Source: Amycolatopsis rifamycinica (GTDB lineage: Bacteria; Actinomycetota; Actinomycetes; Mycobacteriales; Pseudonocardiaceae). Taken from it: DNA of 46,101 nucleotides. Below, piece by piece: positions 31,925 to 40,670 of the stretch. Made by a program: the position numbers and the translations under genes. The notes under the pieces were generated by a model. The model had not been told where the DNA came from, searched no databases, and saw only the letters and a list, made by a program, of their open reading frames with translations. The stretch is from assembly GCF_000695625.1 (NCBI RefSeq), contig NZ_JMQI01000031.1:1-46101 (forward strand), written 5' to 3'. The number at the start of each line of letters is the position of its first letter. The stretch's first letter is position 1.

Positions 31925-32479
31925 ATGCCCGCCGAACCCGAACCCGCCCGTTCCGAAGGCCCGTCCGTGGTGACCGCCGGAGACCCGTCAGGGCCCAAGG
32001 TGATCGTCCTCGACCCGGCCGGCGCCGCGAAGCACGACGAGCTGCCCGCGACCTGGCGGCCGCTGGCGGACAAGCGCGCGGTCTTCTGGTGCCGGGTGCC
32101 CGCCGGCGGCGCCCTGACCGAAGCCGACGACCTCCTCGGCGACGCCGGCCCCGGCGACCCGGAGATCGCCGTGGTGGCCAGCGGTCCCTTCGCGGCGGAG
32201 GCGCTCCAGCTCGTGGAGCGGCACCCGGGCGCGGCCACGCACCTGCTGCTGGTCGACCCGGCTTCGGACGCCTTCCTCGCCTCCGGCGACGCGGCCGAGG
32301 CCAACGACGCCTGGCTGGCCGAACACGACGACGTCGTCTCCAAGCTGCGCGAGGCGGGCACGGACGTGCGGGTGGTCGCGTCGAGCACCGAGAGCCCCGA
32401 GGACCGCGTCCCGCCGCCGCTGCCGCTCGGGCACCCCGACGTCGTCACGGCGGTGCGGTCGGCCCTCGGCGAGCACTGA
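31925..32479 (+). CDS. Hypothetical protein cotranscribed with ndh
   Basis: 184 aa, acidic, no family recognised with confidence. The pattern VVASGPFAAEALQLVERHPGAATHLLLVDPAS recalls the nucleophile elbow and following helix of alpha/beta hydrolases, but the GxSxG glycines are missing. It could be a degenerate, non-catalytic member. AAGGAG at 31915-31920 supports the ATG; it is 26 bp after ndh. Its last 35 bp overlap the 3' end of the convergent LysR gene. Confidence 0.75.
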   Translation: MPAEPEPARSEGPSVVTAGDPSGPKVIVLDPAGAAKHDELPATWRPLADKRAVFWCRVPAGGALTEADDLLGDAGPGDPEIAVVASGPFAAEALQLVERHPGAATHLLLVDPASDAFLASGDAAEANDAWLAEHDDVVSKLREAGTDVRVVASSTESPEDRVPPPLPLGHPDVVTAVRSALGEH

Positions 32480-33347
32480 CGGCCAGGTCGACGAAGGCCC
32501 GCACCGCCGGGGACGCCGGGCCGGCCCGCCAGGCCAGGCCCAGGTCGATCCTCGGGGGCGGGTCTTCCAGCCGCTTCAGCACCACGCCGCGGCGCCGCAG
32601 GGCCCGGGCCCGGTGTTCCGGGACCGCGGCCAGGCCCGCGCCCTCGGCGACCGCCCGCATCAGCTGCTCGTCCTCCGGTTCTTCGCGGACGATCGGCGGC
32701 AGCCCGCCCGGCCAGACCTGGCCGCTGATCGCGTCGTACTGCCCCGGGCCGTTCTCCCGCGGCCAGAACACCACTGGCTCGGCGGCGATCGCGGCCCGCG
32801 GCACCCGGCCGCGCCGGCGGGCGAGCGGGTGCCCCGAGGGCAGCGCCAGCAGGACCTCCTCCGAGCCGACCACCGCGACCTCGATCCCCGGGGCGGTGAC
32901 CGGCGGCCGCACGAATCCGGCGTCGATCTCCCCCGCCGCCAGCCGGGCCAGGTTCAGGCTGGTCCAGCCCGTTTCCAGGGCGAGTTCGACGTCCGGGTGG
33001 CGCTCGCGGTAGGCCGCGACCAGGTCACCGGCCAGTGGCCCGGGCGCCGAGCGCGTGTAGGCGATCCGCAGCCGCCCCGCGTCGCCCCGGCCGGCCGCGG
33101 CGATCGCGCCGCGGGCCCGGTCCAGCCGATCGAGCAGCTCACGCGCCTCGGCGGCGGCCACCCGCCCGGCGCCGGTCAACGCGAACCGCGGACCCGTCCG
33201 GTCGAGCAGGGCGACGCCGAGGTCCGCTTCGAAGGCGCGGATCTGCTGGCTCAGCGACGGCTGGGACACGAACAGCCGAGCGGCCGCCTTCGTGAAATGC
33301 ATCTCCTCGGCGAGCACGGCGAAGTAGTGCCATCGGCGCAGGTCCAC
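32445..33347 (-). CDS. LysR-family transcriptional regulator
   Basis: 300 aa. N-terminal winged helix-turn-helix (about 2-60, HYFAVLAEEMHFTKAAARLFVSQPSLSQQIRAFE) and a C-terminal effector domain. GTG 33347 gives the normal N-terminus. It is divergent from the PLP decarboxylase gene, with a LysR-type inverted repeat between, so it probably controls that gene and itself. Effector unknown; an amino acid or amine is a guess from context. Confidence 0.9.
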   Translation of the reverse strand: MDLRRWHYFAVLAEEMHFTKAAARLFVSQPSLSQQIRAFEADLGVALLDRTGPRFALTGAGRVAAAEARELLDRLDRARGAIAAAGRGDAGRLRIAYTRSAPGPLAGDLVAAYRERHPDVELALETGWTSLNLARLAAGEIDAGFVRPPVTAPGIEVAVVGSEEVLLALPSGHPLARRRGRVPRAAIAAEPVVFWPRENGPGQYDAISGQVWPGGLPPIVREEPEDEQLMRAVAEGAGLAAVPEHRARALRRRGVVLKRLEDPPPRIDLGLAWRAGPASPAVRAFVDLAVSARRGPTAPP

Positions 33348-33356
33348 GCAGCGATT

Positions 33357-33371
33357 ATAGGGCGGTCCTAT
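33357..33371. promoter_or_regulatory. LysR-type operator ATAGG-N5-CCTAT
   Basis: Perfect inverted repeat containing T-N11-A, in the 81-bp gap between lysR and the divergent decarboxylase. On the minus strand TATAAT (33354-33359), a good -10 for the regulator, overlaps it, suiting autorepression. Confidence 0.75.
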
Positions 33372-33428
33372 GACTTGATCGGGACGAAGTCTTGGACCGG
33401 CCCGCCCGCCCGCTGCTGTCCTTGACCC

Positions 33429-34754
33429 ATGACCACGACCAGCGCGCCCCTGACCCGCACCGACCGCAGGCTGCTCGCCCTCGCCGCCGCGGCGGACCGG
33501 CGGCTCGCCGACCCGATGGCCGGCTTCGTCGACCTGGCCGGTGTCCGGGAAGCCGTCGAAGAGCTGACGGAGGCGTTCGCCCCGCTCGGGCGCGTCCAGC
33601 ACACGGTCGCCGCCAAGGCGTGCGGCCTGGCGCCCCTCCTGCGGTTCCTCGGCGACCTCGGGATCGACGCCGAGGTGGCCAGCCCGGGCGAGACGGCGGT
33701 CGCCGAAGCCGCGGGCCTGCGCGGGCCGCGGCTGGTGCTCGACTCCCCCGCCAAGACGACCGCCGAGCTCGCCCACGCACTGGCCGAGGGCACCGCGGTC
33801 AACGCCGACAGCTTCCAGGAGCTCGCCCGGCTCGACCGGCTGGTCGGCGCGACCCCGGAATCGGTGCTGGGCGTGCGGATCAACCCGCAGGTCGGGGCGG
33901 GCCGGATCGGCGACACCAGCACCGCCACGACCGGGTCCAAGTTCGGCATCCCGTTGCGGGACCACGGAAACCGGGGGCTGCTGCTCGAGTCCTTCGCGCA
34001 CCGGCCGTGGCTGACGCGGCTGCACGTCCACGTCGGCTCGCAGGGCTGCCCGCCGGAGCTGATGGCCGAAGGTGTCGCGGCGGTGCACGAACTCGCCGAG
34101 GAGATCAACGCCGAAGCCGGGTACCGGCAGGTGACCAGCCTGGACCTGGGCGGCGGACTGCCGGTGGACTTCACCTCCGACGAGCCGGGCCCGACCTACG
34201 CGGGCTATGTCGCGACGCTGCTGGATCGGGTCCCGGCGCTGGCCGACGGGCGCTACGCGTTCGTCACCGAGTTCGGCCGGTCCCTGCTGGCGAAGAGCGG
34301 CTTCCTGGTCAGCGCGGTCGAGTACACGAAGGTCGCGGGCGGACGGCACATCGCCGTGACGCACGCGGGCGGCCAGGTGGCGGCGCGCACGGTGCTCCAG
34401 CCGGAGCACTGGCCGCTGCGGATCGGCGCGTTCGACGCGACCGGTACCCCGAAGACCGGGCCCGAGGTCCCCCAGGACATCGCCGGTCCCCTGTGCTTCG
34501 CCGGCGACCTCCTCGCCCGGCAGCGGCCGCTGCCGCTGCTCGAACCGGGCGACCTCGTCGTCGCCCACGACACCGGCGCGTACTACTTCGGCGCGCACTA
34601 CGCCTACAACACGCTGCCGCGCCCGGCGGTGTACGGGTTCACCGTCTCGCCGAGCGGCGACGTCGCGTTCACGCCGCTGCGCCGCGCGCAGACCCTCGCC
34701 GAACTGGTCGCCGACGCGGGCGGCGAATTCCTAGGAGCGCTCCCGGAGGCTTGA
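33429..34754 (+). CDS. PLP-dependent decarboxylase, LysA/Orn-Arg decarboxylase fold
   Basis: 441 aa, fold-type III (alanine racemase-like barrel). The PLP Lys is Lys63 in HTVAAKACG; LHVHVGSQG and the phosphate-binding LDLGGGLPV follow, and GPLCFAGDLL supplies the Cys-x-x-x-Asp active-site segment from the partner subunit. Related to diaminopimelate decarboxylase, but the sequence is not classic LysA and the LysR neighbour suggests an inducible, perhaps secondary-metabolic or D-amino-acid role. Substrate unassigned. Confidence 0.85.
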   Translation: MTTTSAPLTRTDRRLLALAAAADRRLADPMAGFVDLAGVREAVEELTEAFAPLGRVQHTVAAKACGLAPLLRFLGDLGIDAEVASPGETAVAEAAGLRGPRLVLDSPAKTTAELAHALAEGTAVNADSFQELARLDRLVGATPESVLGVRINPQVGAGRIGDTSTATTGSKFGIPLRDHGNRGLLLESFAHRPWLTRLHVHVGSQGCPPELMAEGVAAVHELAEEINAEAGYRQVTSLDLGGGLPVDFTSDEPGPTYAGYVATLLDRVPALADGRYAFVTEFGRSLLAKSGFLVSAVEYTKVAGGRHIAVTHAGGQVAARTVLQPEHWPLRIGAFDATGTPKTGPEVPQDIAGPLCFAGDLLARQRPLPLLEPGDLVVAHDTGAYYFGAHYAYNTLPRPAVYGFTVSPSGDVAFTPLRRAQTLAELVADAGGEFLGALPEA

Positions 34755-34794
34755 TCGGCCGCGTACGATCCGGGCACGCCGAGGGGAGGCTGTC

Positions 34795-36285
34795 ATGGGG
34801 CCGGATCGGGGGCTGCCGCGGTTCGCCGCGCCGCCGGTGGGGATCGTCGTCGCCGTCCAAGCGGCCGTGCTGACCGCGCTGTCCGGCCGCTACGGCTTCC
34901 ACCGCGACGAGCTGTACTTCATCGCCGCGGGCCACCGGCCCGACTGGGGGTACGTCGACAACCCGCCGATCACCCCGTGGCTGGCCCGCGCGTCGACGGC
35001 GTTGTTCGGCGAGACCCCGATGGGGTTGCGGGTCGTCGCGACGCTGCTCGGGATGGCGACCGTGGTGGTCGTCGCCCTCATCGCCCGCGAATTCGGCGGT
35101 GGCCGGGGTGTCCAGCTGTTCACCGCGATCGCGACGGCCTCGTCGACCTTCGTGCTGGTGGTGTCGCACCTGCTGGCCACCACCAGCGCGGACGTGCTGC
35201 TGTGGTCGCTGATCGCGCTGTCCGGCCTGCGGCTGCTGCGCACCGGAGACGGCCGGTGGTGGCTCGCGGTCGGCGCCGGCGCCGGGCTCGGCCTGGCGAA
35301 CAAGTGGCTGGTCCTGCTCCTGCTGTCCGGCCTCGGCGTCGGCGTGGCCGTCGCCGGGCCGCGCGGGGTGCTGCGGAGCCGGTGGCTCGCGGCGGGGATC
35401 GCGATCGCCGCCCTCCTGGTGACGCCGACGGTGCTCTGGCAGATCTCGCACGACTGGCCGATGCTGACCGTCGCCGGCGGGATCAGCGAGGACGACGGCG
35501 CGGAGAACCGCGCCGGGTTCGTGCCGCTGCAGCTGGCCTACCTCTCCCCCGCGCTGGCGCCCGTGTGGATCGCCGGGCTCGTGCGGCCGTGGCGGGAGGC
35601 GGGCCTGCGCTGGGCCCGGGCGCTGGCGATCGCGTATCCGGTGGTCTGCGCCGAGCTGCTCGTCCTGGGCGGGAAGCCGTACTACGCGGCGCCGTTGCTG
35701 CTGCCACTGCTGGCCCTCGGCGCCGAGCCGGTGCTGCGGTGGCTGAAACGCGGCCGCGCGCCGCGCCGGGTGCTCTCGGGCGCGGCCGCCGCGGTGTGCG
35801 CGGCCGTGTCCGTCCTCGCCGGGCTCCCCGTGCTGCCGCCGTCGGCGCTGGGCCCCGTGCTGGCGGTCAACCAGGACGCGGGCGAGCAGGTCGGCTGGCC
35901 CGAGTTCGCCGACAGCGTCGCCGGGGCGTGGGCGCGGATCCCCGACGGCGAGCGGGACACCGCGGTCATCCTCGCGGGCAACTACGGCGAGGCCGGGGCG
36001 ATCGAACGCTACGGTCCCGAGCGCGGGCTGCCGCGGCCGTACTCGCCCCACATGTCCTACGCCGACTGGGGGCCGCCGCCGGACCGGCTGGTCGGGCCGG
36101 TGCTGCTCGTCGGGCGGACCGACCCGGCCTCCCCCGCCGCCCGGCTGATCACCGGGTGCCGCACGGTCGCCAAGCATCACAACGCCGATGGCGTCGACAA
36201 CGAGGAAAACGGCGTCCCGCTCTCGCTGTGCACGCTGACGCGGCCGTGGTCGCAGGCGTGGCCGCGGCTGCGCCGCTTCTACTGA
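34795..36285 (+). CDS. Membrane glycosyltransferase, GT39/ArnT-like
   Basis: 496 aa with about ten to twelve hydrophobic segments. The N-terminal loop YGFHRDELYF (Asp38, Glu39) and VDNPPITPW (55-63) are the catalytic-loop marks of the PMT/ArnT superfamily, which transfers sugars from polyprenyl phosphate at the outer membrane face. Acceptor unknown. The C-terminal 140 residues form an extracytoplasmic domain. Starts 40 bp after the decarboxylase. Confidence 0.87.
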   Translation: MGPDRGLPRFAAPPVGIVVAVQAAVLTALSGRYGFHRDELYFIAAGHRPDWGYVDNPPITPWLARASTALFGETPMGLRVVATLLGMATVVVVALIAREFGGGRGVQLFTAIATASSTFVLVVSHLLATTSADVLLWSLIALSGLRLLRTGDGRWWLAVGAGAGLGLANKWLVLLLLSGLGVGVAVAGPRGVLRSRWLAAGIAIAALLVTPTVLWQISHDWPMLTVAGGISEDDGAENRAGFVPLQLAYLSPALAPVWIAGLVRPWREAGLRWARALAIAYPVVCAELLVLGGKPYYAAPLLLPLLALGAEPVLRWLKRGRAPRRVLSGAAAAVCAAVSVLAGLPVLPPSALGPVLAVNQDAGEQVGWPEFADSVAGAWARIPDGERDTAVILAGNYGEAGAIERYGPERGLPRPYSPHMSYADWGPPPDRLVGPVLLVGRTDPASPAARLITGCRTVAKHHNADGVDNEENGVPLSLCTLTRPWSQAWPRLRRFY

Positions 36286-36318
36286 TCGGTTCGTCCCTTT
36301 CGCGCTACTCTCGGGCGC

Positions 36319-37503
36319 ATGGTGTCGAGGCGCACGGCGGTGGCCGTGGTGGGGGCGGGCCCGGCCGGACTCACGGTGGCGAACCTGTTGCGGCGTGCGG
36401 GAATCGGCTGCGTGCTGCTGGAGGCGCAGAGCCGGGCGTTCATCGAACAGCGGCCGCGGGCCGGGTTCATCGAGGAGTGGGCCGTGCGCGGGCTCGAACA
36501 GCGCGGCCTCGGCGAGCAGCTCGTCGCGAAAGCGCCGCGGCACGGGAAGTTCGAGTTCCGGTTCGCCGGGCAGCGGCACGTGTTCCGCTACGGCGACGTC
36601 ACCGGGCAGCGGCATTTCGTGTACCCGCAACAGCTTCTGGTGACCGACCTGGTCGCGCAGTACACCGGCGCCGGCGGCGAGGCGGTCTTCGAGGTGTCCG
36701 ACGTCGAGCTGCACGACCTGACGTCGGACGCCCCCGCCGTCACGTTCCGGGCCGGCGGCGAGGAGCACCGGATCGACTGCGGCTTCATCGCCGGCTGCGA
36801 CGGCGCCCGCGGGGTCTGCCAGGGGTACTTCCCGGCGGAGTCGACCGTGAAAGCCCACCACGACTACGGAATCGGCTGGCTGGCCCTGCTCGCCGAGGCA
36901 CCGCCGTCCGCCGACGGCGTGCTGTTCGGCATCCACCCGCGCGGGTTCGCCGCGCACATGGCCCGCACGCCCACGGTGACGCGGTTCTACCTGCAGACCG
37001 CACCGGGCGAGACCGAGGCGGACTGGCCGGACGAGCGCGTGTGGCAGGAACTGCACACGCGGCTCACCGTGCCCGGCGGCGCCATCATCGAAGGAAAGCT
37101 GTTCGAAAAGCGAATCCTCGACATGCACAACTACGTCGTGGAGCCGATGTCGCACGGCCGGCTGCACCTCGCGGGCGAAGCGGCGCACCTGGTCGCGCCG
37201 ATCGCGGCGAAGGGCATGAACCTCGCCCTGCACGACGCGTTCCTGCTCACCGACGCGCTGCAGGCGTACTACGCGGGCGACCCGGCGCCACTGGCCGGCT
37301 ACTCGGCCGCGTGCCTGCCGCTGGTGTGGCAGTACCAGGAGTTTTCGCTGTGGCTGTCGGACATCTTCCACCACACCGCGGCCGCGGGCGAAAACCCGTT
37401 CGCCGCGCGCGTCGCGGAGGCCCGGATGCGCCGCCTGCTCGGTTCGCCCGCGGCCGCGGCGGCGTTCGCGGAGCTCTACATCGGCAAGAACGCCGACCTC
37501 TAG
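36319..37503 (+). CDS. pobA: 4-hydroxybenzoate 3-monooxygenase
   Basis: 394 aa flavoprotein hydroxylase, the normal PobA length. FAD motif VVGAGPAGLTVANLLRRAG (10-28), GFIAGCDGARG for NADPH/FAD binding, and AGEAAHLVAPIAAKGMNLALHD for the flavin ribityl site. Converts 4-hydroxybenzoate to protocatechuate with NAD(P)H and oxygen. No protocatechuate ring-cleavage genes are in the window. ATG 36319; weak ribosome site. Confidence 0.93.
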   Translation: MVSRRTAVAVVGAGPAGLTVANLLRRAGIGCVLLEAQSRAFIEQRPRAGFIEEWAVRGLEQRGLGEQLVAKAPRHGKFEFRFAGQRHVFRYGDVTGQRHFVYPQQLLVTDLVAQYTGAGGEAVFEVSDVELHDLTSDAPAVTFRAGGEEHRIDCGFIAGCDGARGVCQGYFPAESTVKAHHDYGIGWLALLAEAPPSADGVLFGIHPRGFAAHMARTPTVTRFYLQTAPGETEADWPDERVWQELHTRLTVPGGAIIEGKLFEKRILDMHNYVVEPMSHGRLHLAGEAAHLVAPIAAKGMNLALHDAFLLTDALQAYYAGDPAPLAGYSAACLPLVWQYQEFSLWLSDIFHHTAAAGENPFAARVAEARMRRLLGSPAAAAAFAELYIGKNADL

Positions 37504-37528
37504 CTCCGGGATCGGCTGAACCGGGCCT

Positions 37529-37553
37529 GTGTTCGCCGCGTGTCCCTGGGTAA
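37529..37553 (+). promoter_or_regulatory. SigF-like promoter of the 88-aa gene
   Basis: GTGT-N15-GGGTAA, 51 nt before the start codon; one -35 mismatch. The rightmost such element found. Confidence 0.55.
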
Positions 37554-37604
37554 CGAGCTGCAGCCCTCGCCGCCGGAACCCCGCCGCACCGAAAGGCCAG
37601 ACCG

Positions 37605-37871
37605 ATGTCCACCGACCCGAACGCGCTGAGCCGCCGCGCGATCGCCATGCTCAAGGCGATCGCCGACGGGCGCGCCGAGCTCCGCTGCAGCTGTGAACCC
37701 GACCTCCGCGTGGACGGGCTGCCGTGCTGCGACCAGAGCACCGCCCACGACCTCGCCCGCGCCGGGCTGGTCAAAGCCACCCGGCTCGTCGCCCCCGGCC
37801 AGTGGGCGCCCGCCGAACTGACCGACGCCGGGCACCGCGCCCTGACCGGTTTTCCCGCCACCGCCGCTTGA
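37605..37871 (+). CDS. Small Cys-containing hypothetical protein
   Basis: 88 aa. Helical N-terminus (ALSRRAIAMLKAIADGRAEL), a Cys cluster CSCEPDLRVDGLPCCDQ (four Cys) and a C-terminal part resembling a winged-helix wing (LVKATRLVAPGQWAPAELTDAGHRAL). Metal binding or redox function is possible. No family recognised. Single gene followed by a hairpin at 38050. Confidence 0.75.
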   Translation: MSTDPNALSRRAIAMLKAIADGRAELRCSCEPDLRVDGLPCCDQSTAHDLARAGLVKATRLVAPGQWAPAELTDAGHRALTGFPATAA

Positions 37872-38184
37872 CCGGGCGAGAAAACCGGGCACCGCGCTGA
37901 ACCACCCCGCACCGGCAGCCGTGCTTGGGGTGAGGGCGTCTCGCACACGCCCTCCGGGGTCACCACGACGCAACGATCCGGGCCAGCCTCCGCCCGGTCG
38001 GGACCGGGTACCCCGGCGAGCGGCCGTCGCGGCAACGGCCACCTCGCGCGGGCCCGTCCGGCATCCCCAGAATCCCGGACGGGCCCGCCCCTTTCCCGGA
38101 GGGAACTCTGACCCGGAATCTTGTCCGGTGGCCTCACCTGATCAGCGGTCGCCGCTGCGCGGACGCGCGCGCGACCGTGGGGAC
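37872..38184. other. Intergenic region with terminator and SGNH hydrolase leader
   Basis: 313 bp without a supported gene. It contains the hairpin at 38050-38086. Promoter elements of the downstream gene are not clear. Confidence 0.6.
38050..38086 (+). terminator. Hairpin after the 88-aa gene
   Basis: 12-bp perfect stem (38050-38061 with 38075-38086), 13-nt loop, followed by a CCC-CTTT stretch. Confidence 0.65.
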
Positions 38185-39405
38185 ATGCGACGTTTCGTGG
38201 CCGTGGGCACGGCCGTCCTGACGGGGTTCGCCCTCCTGACCAGTTCCGGGAGCGCCAACCCGGAAAGCGCTGTCCCGGTCCTCGCGCAGCACGCCGTGGG
38301 CGGCTGGGTGGGCACGTGGGCCGCGGCGCCCGCGGCCGCCGTCCCGGACACCCCGGACGGCTACCCGGGCTACTCGATCCGCAACGTCGTGCACACCAGC
38401 GCCGGCGGCGGCCGCGCCCGCGTGCACCTGTCGAACGCCTTCGGCGCCGCTCCCCTGACCTTCGGGCACGTCACCGTCGCGATCCAGGGCACCGGGCCGG
38501 ACGCCGTGCCGGGGACCCTGCGGTCCCTGACCTTCGGCGGCGCCCCGAGCGTCGTCGTGCCCGCCGGCGCCGAGGCGTTGAGCGATCCGGTGCCCCTGCG
38601 GATCCCCGCCGACGCGAACCTGCTCGTGACCACCTACGTGCCGGCGAAGTCCGGGCCGGTCACCTACCACCCGGCCGCGGCGCAGACGTCGTACTTCACC
38701 CGCGACGGCGACTTCGCCGCCAGTGAGTCCGGTTCGCCGTACACCGAGCAGACGTCGGTGTGGCACTACGTCTCCGGTGTCGACGTCCAAGGCGGTGCCG
38801 AGGCTTCGATCGTGACGCTCGGCGACTCGATCACCGACGGCGTCGGCTCCGCGCCCGGGGCCAACCACCGCTGGCCCGACTACCTCGCCGACCGCCTGCA
38901 CGGCCGCTACGGCGTGCTCAACGCCGGCCTCAGCGCCAACCGGCTGCTGCTCGACGTGCCCGGCTCGGGCGCCGGTCAGAACGCGCTTTCCCGCTTCGAC
39001 CGCGACGTGCTGAGCGTCGGCGGCGTGCGGACGCTGATCGTGCTGGAGGGCATCAACGACATCCAGCAGACCCCGCACCAGACCGACCCGGCCGCGATCA
39101 CGTCGGCGTACCGCCAGCTGGTGGCGCAGGCGCACGCCCGCGGCATCCGCGTCCTCGGCGGCACACTCACGCCGTTCAAGGGCTGGCGGGTCTACGACGA
39201 CACCCTCGAAGCGACCCGCCAGGCGGTGAACGCGTTCATCCGCACCGGCGGGGTCTTCGACGGCGTCGTCGACTTCGACGCCGCGGTCCGCGACCCGGCC
39301 GACCCGCTCCGGATGCTTCCCGCCTACGACTCCGGCGACCACCTCCACCCCGGCGACGCCGGTTACGAGCGGATGGCCGCCGCCGTCCGGCTCGACCGGC
39401 TGTGA
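38185..39405 (+). CDS. Secreted SGNH/GDSL hydrolase
   Basis: 406 aa esterase-like protein with a signal peptide (about 1-24). An N-terminal beta-sandwich region (about 40-200) precedes the SGNH domain with block I GDSITDG (Ser215), NAGLSANRLL (block II Gly), EGINDIQ (block III Asn) and DHLHPGDAGY (Asp and His of the triad). This two-part architecture is common in actinobacterial GDSL enzymes acting on acylated polysaccharides or lipids. Substrate unknown. Its 3' end overlaps the convergent MFS gene by 43 bp. Confidence 0.9.
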   Translation: MRRFVAVGTAVLTGFALLTSSGSANPESAVPVLAQHAVGGWVGTWAAAPAAAVPDTPDGYPGYSIRNVVHTSAGGGRARVHLSNAFGAAPLTFGHVTVAIQGTGPDAVPGTLRSLTFGGAPSVVVPAGAEALSDPVPLRIPADANLLVTTYVPAKSGPVTYHPAAAQTSYFTRDGDFAASESGSPYTEQTSVWHYVSGVDVQGGAEASIVTLGDSITDGVGSAPGANHRWPDYLADRLHGRYGVLNAGLSANRLLLDVPGSGAGQNALSRFDRDVLSVGGVRTLIVLEGINDIQQTPHQTDPAAITSAYRQLVAQAHARGIRVLGGTLTPFKGWRVYDDTLEATRQAVNAFIRTGGVFDGVVDFDAAVRDPADPLRMLPAYDSGDHLHPGDAGYERMAAAVRLDRL

Positions 39406-40670
39406 CCGCGGGGGATGAACAGCACCGCGACCAGGCTCAGCAGCGCCACGGCGACCAGGTAGAGCGACACCGAGAGCGAAGTGCCGGTGGAGGTCTGCAA
39501 CGCCGTCGCGATCAACGGCGCGAAGCCGCCGCCCAGCACCGCACCCACGGCGTAGGAGAACGAGGCCCCGCTGTAGCGGTAGCGCGGCTCGAACAGTTCC
39601 GCGAACAACGCCGACTGCGGCCCGTAGGTGGCGCCGAGGCCGATGTTGAGCACGATCACCGCCACGAGCAGCCACCCCGTGGCCTTCGTGTCGACGAGCA
39701 GGAAGAACGGGATCGGCCAGAGCACCAGAAGTACCGATCCGGCCAGGTACACCGGTTTGCGGCCGGCACGGTCCGACCACGCGGCCGAGGCGAGGATGCT
39801 CACGAGCCACGTCACGCTGCCGACGATCACCACGACCAGCAGCGTGGTGCGGTTGATCTTGAGAACGGAAGTGCCGTAGGAGAGCAGGTAGGCCAGGAAG
39901 ATGTACCCGATCGCGGTGTTGGCGACGAAGCTCCCGGACGCCACCAGCAACGCCCGCGGCCGCTCGCGCAGCACTTCGACCATCGGACGGCTGCTGCGCT
40001 CCTCCTCGTCCCGCAACCGCGCGAACACCGGGCTTTCCTCGATCCGCAGCCGGATCACCAGGCCGACGCCGACGAGGACGATGCTCGCCAGGAACGGCAC
40101 CCGCCAGCCCCACGACGCGAACTGCGCGTCGGTCATCGAGCGGCCGAGGACGAAGAACATCAGCTGCGCCAGGATCAGCCCGGCCGGGACGCCGATCTGC
40201 GAGAACGCGCCGTACCGGCCGCGGCGGTCCTCGGGCGCGTGCTCGACCGCCATCAGCGCGGCCCCGCCCCATTCGCCGCCCGCGCTCAGTCCCTGCAGCA
40301 ACCGCAGGACCAGCAGCAGGATCGGCGCCCAGACGCCGATCGCGGAGTACGTCGGCAGCAGCCCGACGCCGACGGTGGCGAAGCCCATCAGCAGCAGGGA
40401 CAGCACCAGCATCGCCTTGCGGCCGACGCGGTCGCCGAAGTGGCCCCAGAGGATCCCGCCGACCGGGCGGGCCAGGAACCCGACCCCCAGCGTCGCGAAG
40501 GCGGCGAGGGTCCCGGACGCGGGCGACAGCGACGTGAAGAACACTTTGTTGAACACCAGCGCCGTCGCCGTGCTGTAGATGAAGTAGTCGTACCACTCGA
40601 TGGTGGTCCCCACCGCGCTCGCCACGGCGACCCGCCGCAAGGGCCGGGCCGCGACCGCGCGGCTGCTCAT
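39363..40670 (-). CDS. MFS transporter, metabolite:H+ symporter (MHS) family
   Basis: 435 aa with about twelve membrane segments. The N-terminus VASAVGTTIEWYDYFIYSTAT and the loop GHFGDRVGRKAML are hallmarks of the MHS family (ShiA, ProP, KgtP relatives), which import small organic acids or osmolytes. Substrate unassigned; a link to pobA 2 kb away (aromatic acid uptake) is conceivable. The ATG at 40670 overlaps the GNAT stop (ATGA), so the longer open frame is not used. Confidence 0.9.
   Translation of the reverse strand: MSSRAVAARPLRRVAVASAVGTTIEWYDYFIYSTATALVFNKVFFTSLSPASGTLAAFATLGVGFLARPVGGILWGHFGDRVGRKAMLVLSLLLMGFATVGVGLLPTYSAIGVWAPILLLVLRLLQGLSAGGEWGGAALMAVEHAPEDRRGRYGAFSQIGVPAGLILAQLMFFVLGRSMTDAQFASWGWRVPFLASIVLVGVGLVIRLRIEESPVFARLRDEEERSSRPMVEVLRERPRALLVASGSFVANTAIGYIFLAYLLSYGTSVLKINRTTLLVVVIVGSVTWLVSILASAAWSDRAGRKPVYLAGSVLLVLWPIPFFLLVDTKATGWLLVAVIVLNIGLGATYGPQSALFAELFEPRYRYSGASFSYAVGAVLGGGFAPLIATALQTSTGTSLSVSLYLVAVALLSLVAVLFIPRGHSRSSRTAAAIRS

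Noticed and set aside
34732..34745. GGAGCGCTCCC near the end of the PLP decarboxylase gene, similar to a CebR box
   Set aside because: It is inside coding sequence, far from any start on a carbohydrate gene, and both ends deviate from the consensus. Probably chance in GC-rich DNA.
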